Shown here: one piece after another, positions 58,287 through 64,000 of the stretch
How positions within the stretch are numbered: position 1 is the first letter of the stretch
How the letters are laid out: each line of letters starts with the position of its first letter
From: Fremontodendron californicum
Taxonomy: Eukaryota; Streptophyta; Magnoliopsida; Malvales; Malvaceae
NCBI GenBank assembly: GCA_030761205.1
Contig: JAULJL010000015.1
Coordinates: 11,413,501-11,477,500, forward strand
Length of the DNA stretch: 64,000 bases
Direction of reading: 5' to 3'
Notes under the pieces: generated by a model
What the model was told of the DNA's origin: nothing
Seen by the model: the letters and a program-made list of their open reading frames with translations, nothing else
Database searches by the model: none
Made by a program: the position numbers and the translations under genes

Positions 58287-61028
58287 GGTAAACACCTAAT
58301 TTTGTTCGGGCCCCCTAAACCAGGCAGATTCTCCTTTTCAACTTCCCGAAACGCAAAGAGACTTCCACCATTCCACAGATGGGTCCTAAGACTTTGGTTC
58401 GGAGGTCAGCACAAAAAGTCAACTTGGAAAAAGTCAACTCCAAAAAGTCAACCACTAAAAAAGTCAACTTCATGTCAAAATCAAGATTAAAAGTTGAATT
58501 GAACAATGGTGAAGAAATTTTGATAATCTAGGGTCTACAACGAAAGATATAGAGTTCGAAAGATAGGCTGTAAATTCAGTGTAGGGGAATACTTAATCTA
58601 GAAAATTTGGGCAAAAATGCATAAACGATCAAATCAGACGAAATTGGAGGTCCCAAATGGAATAAGATCAATAACTACGGATATTGTAAGGTCCAATTTT
58701 GGAAACGGAGTTGAAGGAATGTGCGGTTTGAAGGAAAATAAGGATTTAATAAGAAATTCATAGATTTGGGGAAAACTGCGAAGATGGCCTAATTCGGTGA
58801 AATTGAAGCTCCCAGTTGGTAAAGAATGAATAAACAAAAATACCCCAAGCCTAGTTTGAAGTGGATCCCAAGGAAGAGCCGGTTAGAGGAAAAACGAAAA
58901 AACGAGAAAATTCTCGGTATTGAAAAGGGGAAAAATCATAGGGGAATTTGATCGTAAAAATTGGGCATTTTCGGACCAACTCAAATTCAATATATGAAAA
59001 AGGCAGTAGAAAAATAAAATTTGGAAATCGGACACGTTTTGAGTAAAATAGAGGCTTCAGAGGTTAAAGGGCAATATTGGAAAATCCGGGAAAAATAGGC
59101 CCCAAGCTCAAAAAATTATGAAAACTTCCATATTTAAATTTTATATTGTATGGAAGGGATCTTTGAAGAAAAATTCGAAATCGGAGCTCAAATGGAAAAA
59201 AAAAAAAAAACAAAGTTTGGGTGCACTAACTCGGAAAATCCAAAAGAAACTTTTGAAAAAAATAGTAAACGAGCTCGAAAAATTATAAAAACCTCCAGAT
59301 CTGAGTTATATATTTTTTGGAAGGTATTGATGAAGAAAAATCCGAAATCGGGATTCAAATTAAAAAGGCAAAAGTTTGGGTGCACTAACTCGAAAAATCC
59401 AAAAGAAAATTTCGGAAAAAATAGGAAACGAGCTCAGAAAATTATGAAAACTTCCAGATCTGAGTTTTATATTTTTGGAAGATATTGGTGAAAAAAATCT
59501 GAAATTGGAGTTCAAATGAAAAAGGGTAAAGTTCGGGTGCACTAACCCGAAATTCCAAAAGAAAATTCCGGGAAAAATAGCAAATAAGCTCAAAAAATTA
59601 TGAAAAATTCCAGATATGAGTTTTATATTTTTTGGAAGATATTGGTGAAAAAAAATCTAGAATTGGAGCTCAAATGAAAAAAAAGGCTAAATTTGGGAGG
59701 CACTAAACCGAAACTTTAGAGAAAAATCCGAGAAAAACAGAGAATGAGCTCGGGAAAATGTAGAAACCTCCAGAACGAAGTTTTATATTGGATGGGATGA
59801 GTTGGAAAAGAAAATTCTAAAATTGGGGTCCATTTGCAATTTAATTAAGTTTGGGGGCCAAAATACAAAATTTACCAAAGAAACCGAAAATGGCCAATTT
59901 GCAGATAAAAAAGTTGAATGGCCTAGAAATTTCCAAGCCATTTTCGACCAACAGCTGATGCAAAGAGGGAGTGTGATCATCATGGATCCAATGGCCAAGG
60001 ATGGATAGCAAGATGACATTTTTACAAGGACAAAAGTCTCCACTACTTTGTCTACATGGCATTTTAAGCCAATGAGAAGACTCCAATTTGCAAAGCCATG
60101 TGAAGGCCATGTGAAGGCAAGGAGATGGTGCCAAGTAGGATTAAAAATGCCACCTAGGAAGATATTTTAATAGGAGGCCAAATGATCTTGACAAGTGGAC
60201 AAGATATTTTGTAGAGACAAGGGGACAAGAATTATCTAGGTGGCATTGTTGGCCAATGAGAGGCTATGATTGCCTATTTTTAAGGGAAACACCATGGACA
60301 AGCTCCCTATTTTTAAGGGAAATAGGCATTTAAGGGAACATTTTTGGCCATGTGGAAAACGATGTTGGAGGAGCATGGGAAGCATGACAAGGGTAAAAAA
60401 ATAAAAGTCACACTCACTCTCTAATATAGAAAGGGGGGCCATACCAAAAAGGAGGGGAAGTCATTTTTTTTTCTTAAGGCAATTTCATTCTTGAGAGAAA
60501 AAAAAGGGAAAGAAAAGAGAAGAGAAGTGAAGTGAAGAAAAAATTTGGCAACTTTGATTTGGAAAGCAATAGCTAGGTAGCTATCATCTCCTTTCATCTT
60601 CTTTAATACTTTTTTTTTATGTTGTGATTTCTTTTCTCCTCTTTTTGTTCATATGATTTGTTAATTTTTTGATGAAATAAAAGGTTTTCAAAAATAAATT
60701 TCAAAGGTTTTCTATCTTTTTTCCTTTATTCTTTATCAAATAACCAAGTTGACAAAATTTTTCTACATGTTTCATGCAATAGCTGTACCTACTAGGATGT
60801 CTTTGAGCTTGTTCTTGCTTGATATTTCTTGCTTGCTCGGTTGTGTTCATGGTTTTGAATCATGTTTGATTTATTGTCATATGATTGTGGGCTATAAAAT
60901 CATGCATTTCATGACATTTCAACTAGGATTTTGGCCAAGATCAACTAATGATCTCAAGCCAAAAATCCTTTGTCTATGCTAGTTGGAAGAGTGATAGTTT
61001 AGATTGGGTATTCTAACTTTGGGATTTT
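58287..61028 (+). mobile_element. 3' LTR of the outer Ogre-type element, truncated
   Basis: Starts ggtaaacacc (mutated from tgtagacacc) and follows the 5' LTR from 564 to about 3000. Similarity stops after 'gggatttt' at 61028, so about half of the LTR is lost. It contains the W-box cluster at 58411-58468, units of about 170 bp at 59150-59870, and 145 bases (60031-60175) absent from the 5' LTR and flanked by agga in both places. Confidence 0.85.
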
Positions 61029-63186
61029 GTTTAAATTTGTCTTAAAAAGTATATATATACATAAAATAAATTTGTTTAAACCTAAGGTACGTAAAAACTA
61101 TATACTACAAATTTTGCATTGATTTTTCAAGGAAAGTACCATTTATTTGGCCTAAAAGGTAAGTACCAATTAATAATAACATTTTCTATTGTAATTGTTT
61201 AATTTCTACTCTACTTATGCACATAAGGTTAATTACAGTATATTCATTTTCTCTATTTTTTTTTTATACTATGGGTGGGATGATTTAAATTTTAAACCTT
61301 TGGATATATATAAAATTCCACACCCCATAGTCAAGATACTATTTTATATATAAAATTTGATAAAATTGTCAACAAAAGATTATAGTAAATGTTATCTCAC
61401 TGTTATTACAAGAATGCAGCAGCAACACCATAAGTTACATATATACCAGACAAAACCACAAGTGAAATCATAACTTTTAAAACGGTTCAAGACAAAATCA
61501 CAACGACTCAAACACTGTTCCATTCAGAAAATCATGTACTAACACTATTTTATAAGAACAATCTTACTAAACCAGAGCCAAAGTGAAGAATTTCCAAAAA
61601 CTAAGCATGCTAAAATCACAAAATTAAATCCAGATGACAATCAATATTGAATTTTGACAATATTACGAACCAACAGGGAGAGCACAACACCCTAAAAAGT
61701 GACAAGTTTACCACAAGTTTATGCATTCAAGGAACAAAACCCAATTCCAAAATATCTCAGTCTCTCAACAAAACAAAAACCAAATTACCAAATACCCAAA
61801 TTACCAAAATTAAATCCAGATTGTAAAAGAAGTACATTTGAAATCGACAGATTACAAAAATCAGATGAAAGATTATGCAGTAATATATGCCATGCCAATC
61901 AAACTAATTGTCAGGGTTGTGGTTTGGAGCCATGAGAGCGAAAAAAGCTTAAACAATATAGGCATATCAAATGCTCGATAGCAGAATCATAATAGGCATA
62001 ATTTTTAAGCATCATGACATGTTTTCCACTTCCATGCATCTAATTAGGACGAAACAGATACACATTATAGCGAAACCGACACTGGCTCAATTAACACGCA
62101 GAGAAACCAAAACGCATCCAGTTATCCTTCCTTTTTTTCCTGTCCAACAACCAAACAAAGCAAACATGTTTCCAAGCTGATTCAAGAACTTATGCTTACC
62201 AATTATCTTCTTGCAGCCACCCAGAATTTATGCTGATATTTCTGCCAAAAAAACAAAAAAACAACCCCAAACCAAAAATAATTAGAATCATCCACAAAAA
62301 ATATTAAAAAAATTGCTGAAATACCAACAAAGAAACAAAATACCAGATGACCAAACAAAAATATGTTTGGGTTCGATGATTTTCAGAGGAAGAGAGTCGG
62401 GTGTGGGTTTGATATTTGGGGTTTCGGTTGTGCAAAAACACAAGGGTTAGGGTTTTTTAATCTGGGTTTCGGTTGTGCAAAAACACAAGGGTTAGGATTT
62501 TCGAAACTGATTTAGGGTTCTAAACACAAGGGAATTTTCGAAACACAAGGGAATTTTCGAAACTGATTACAATGGGAGAAGCCAAATTTCGAAAAAAAAA
62601 TGGGAGAAGCAAATATCGAAACAGAAAAGGGAGAAGAAAATTTAGGGTTCTAACAATATTTTCGAAACACCATAGAAAGGGAAAACGAACTGATTAGAAA
62701 GGGGGAACCAAATTTTCGAAACACAAAAGGGGAAGAAATTTTAGGGTTCTAGAGAAATTTTTGTATCAGAGGGGGGAAGGGTTTTTCGAAACACCATACA
62801 AAGGGAAAACGAACTGATTAGAAAGGGGGAACCAAATTTTCGAATCAGATTACAAAGGGAGAAGCAAATTTTCGAAACACAAAAGGGGAAGAAATTTTAG
62901 GGTTCTAGATAATTTTTTGTATCAGAGGGGGGAAGGGATTTTCGAAACAGAGCTGGGGGGAAGGATGTATTAGGGGGAAGGGTTTTTTCGAAGTGAAGGG
63001 GTAAACCGGTTTCCCTTTTTTTTTTATTTCAACGGTTCAGATCTTATATTTATAATCTGACGGATACGATTCATCTAAGCTGATGGGAAGCTTACTGTAA
63101 AAAACTTATGTTAGAATTTTCCAGCTTAGGCGGTTACTGAAACCGCCGATAACAAAGTGTCAAGAAAAGTAATTTTTCTTGTAGTG
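61029..63186 (-). mobile_element. Terminal part of a CACTA (En/Spm-type) DNA transposon
   Basis: The right end read on the minus strand begins CACTACAAGAAAAATTACTT, the standard CACTA terminus, and is followed by a perfect short hairpin (ggcggtt/aaccgcc at 63129-63146). The three bases after it on the plus strand are att (63187-63189). A matching left terminus was not found in the window, so the other end is lost or was removed with the LTR. On the minus strand a short candidate exon (62241 down to 62200) lies between an acceptor after a T-rich run and a gtaagc donor, weak evidence for a 5' exon. No transposase was recognised. Confidence 0.65.
62390..63000 (-). repeat. Subterminal repeats of the CACTA element
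   Basis: Repeated blocks such as 'gtgcaaaaacacaagggtta', 'gaactgattagaaaggggga' and 'gggaagggtttttcgaaaca' occur two to four times each. Repeated subterminal blocks are typical binding sites for CACTA transposases. Confidence 0.55.
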
Positions 63187-63189
63187 ATT

Positions 63190-63780
63190 CTTAATACTAA
63201 AATTAAAAAGCCGAAGTGAAGTTCACAAAACAGATAAATATAACAAAAAGTTCAAAGTGAATTTTCAAACTAGAACAAATTTCTAATCATTCTTTGTTTT
63301 TATTATTCTATTTAAAAAATGTTCTTTGTTGGCCAACTTCCTAACAGGCAAATAGGCTATAGCCTATTTGAAAGCCTATTTTTGCTGCTTTGAGCTTTTG
63401 CGCACTATTACTACCAAATCCAACCAATAAATTGGGAAAAAAAAAACACCATTTTTAGTCTGGAATGCCACTGATCCAATAATCCCCTTGTTGTTGTATG
63501 AGTTTAGCCCTTCAACCAAGAACTGTCGTGAGAATTACAGGCTAGAAGCATGGCAATTTGCTAGCCAAAGTGACATGCAAGACCTTGTTATTAACCTTTT
63601 GTAGGATGGTTTTTAAGTTTTTTTTCTTTTTGGCCATAGGACATATATAACCTTCATCTAGTTATAACGTGAAAGCTAATTGTTGGAAAGAAGTTTGAAT
63701 CTCGGAAATCCTTAACCAAACATGTCATCAGATTAGCCAATAATTGTTTAGGATTTTCAAGTGGCACTGAGCCTTTCAGT
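63190..63780 (+). other. AT-rich intergenic sequence upstream of the polygalacturonase-like gene
   Basis: No gene or LTR similarity was recognised. A short inverted segment (caaataggctatagcctattt, within 63351-63371) is palindromic. It is probably ordinary 5' flanking DNA of the downstream gene. Confidence 0.4.
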
Positions 63781-63783
63781 TGC

Positions 63784-63793
63784 ACTATAAAAT
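63784..63793 (+). promoter_or_regulatory. TATA box candidate
   Basis: actataaaat lies about 80 bases before the ATG at 63870, a normal distance for a plant gene with a short 5' UTR. Confidence 0.5.
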
Positions 63794-63869
63794 GGCTTCA
63801 AATTGAGAAGGAATCAGAACATACTTAGAAACTTACTAACAGAAAATAAAGGGAAAAAAAATTTGAAAG

Positions 63870-64000
63870 ATGGAAGTGAAATTGAATATGTTGGCTCCAT
63901 CCTTTTTACTTCTTATAGCATCTGATGCTAAAGCACAGTCCAACAATGGCATTTTTGATGAGTTGGGGTGCAAAGGCAACTGGAAATGCAGATAGTATTC
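63870..64000 (+). pseudogene. Start of an exopolygalacturonase-like gene (GH28), probably frameshifted, cut by the window edge
   Basis: ATG 63870 starts MEVKLNMLAPSFLLLIASDA, a signal peptide with likely cleavage after DAKA, followed by QSNNGIFD. In plant pollen-type exopolygalacturonases the secretion signal is followed by a short 'FDV...YGAK' start of the mature pectin-cutting enzyme. Here the first frame runs to a stop at 63993-63995, while the next frame reads 'SWGAKATGNADSI', matching the expected continuation. A small indel near 63932-63940 would explain this, so the copy is probably a pseudogene, unless sequence error or an unusual intron is involved. Only the first residues are in the window and the catalytic region cannot be judged. 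Confidence 0.6.

Noticed and set aside
61394..61418. cactgttattacaagaatg as a degenerate CACTA terminus
   Set aside because: Too diverged, and no hairpin or matching three-base duplication.
61699..61935. 78-codon plus-strand frame in the CACTA region
   Set aside because: Composition follows AT/CA-rich sequence, no domain, opposite to the apparent orientation of the transposon end.

Overview
This 64 kb window is plant nuclear heterochromatin, most likely from a eudicot with a repeat-rich genome. It is almost entirely nested LTR retrotransposons. The only trace of a host gene is the 5' end of a polygalacturonase-like sequence at the extreme right. No rRNA, tRNA, CRISPR array or prokaryotic gene was found. 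The sequence is AT-rich and full of Ty3/gypsy-type protein fragments, most of them broken.

The layers were resolved from LTR ends, 5-bp target-site duplications and reading frames. (1) 1-563 is the end of an unrelated LTR element with a tRNA-iMet-type primer-binding site. (2) Outer layer: an old Ogre/Tat-lineage element with its 5' LTR at 564-5988 and a truncated 3' LTR at 58287-61028. Its interior has gag remnants but no recognisable pol. (3) Inside it sit a solo LTR of another family (8386-10813, target duplication tggtt), a reverse-oriented Ogre-type solo LTR (48004-52845), and a large Ogre element (11059-47214, LTRs 4794 and 4688 bp). (4) The large Ogre (about 22 kb once its insertions are removed) carries ORF1, gag, protease, a G-patch-like segment, a predicted intron, RT, two RNase H domains and integrase, all degraded. 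It is interrupted by an Ogre-type solo LTR (18570-23736, target duplication attgg) and by a much younger Athila-like element (33324-42236, target duplication cctcc). (5) 61029-63186 is the end of a CACTA-type DNA transposon. (6) 63190-64000 is a promoter-like region and the start of an exopolygalacturonase-like gene with a likely frameshift.

LTR divergence judged by eye agrees with the nesting order: about 10% for the outer pair, about 5% for the middle pair, and about 0.4% for the inner pair (6 differences in 1505 bp).

The most notable object is the young inner element. Its single 1242-codon open reading frame is intact and encodes Gag, protease and integrase, but the whole reverse transcriptase/RNase H block is missing in frame. 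It has clean identical-length LTRs, primer-binding site, polypurine tract, TATA box and target duplication, so it was mobilised recently, presumably with reverse transcriptase supplied by another element.
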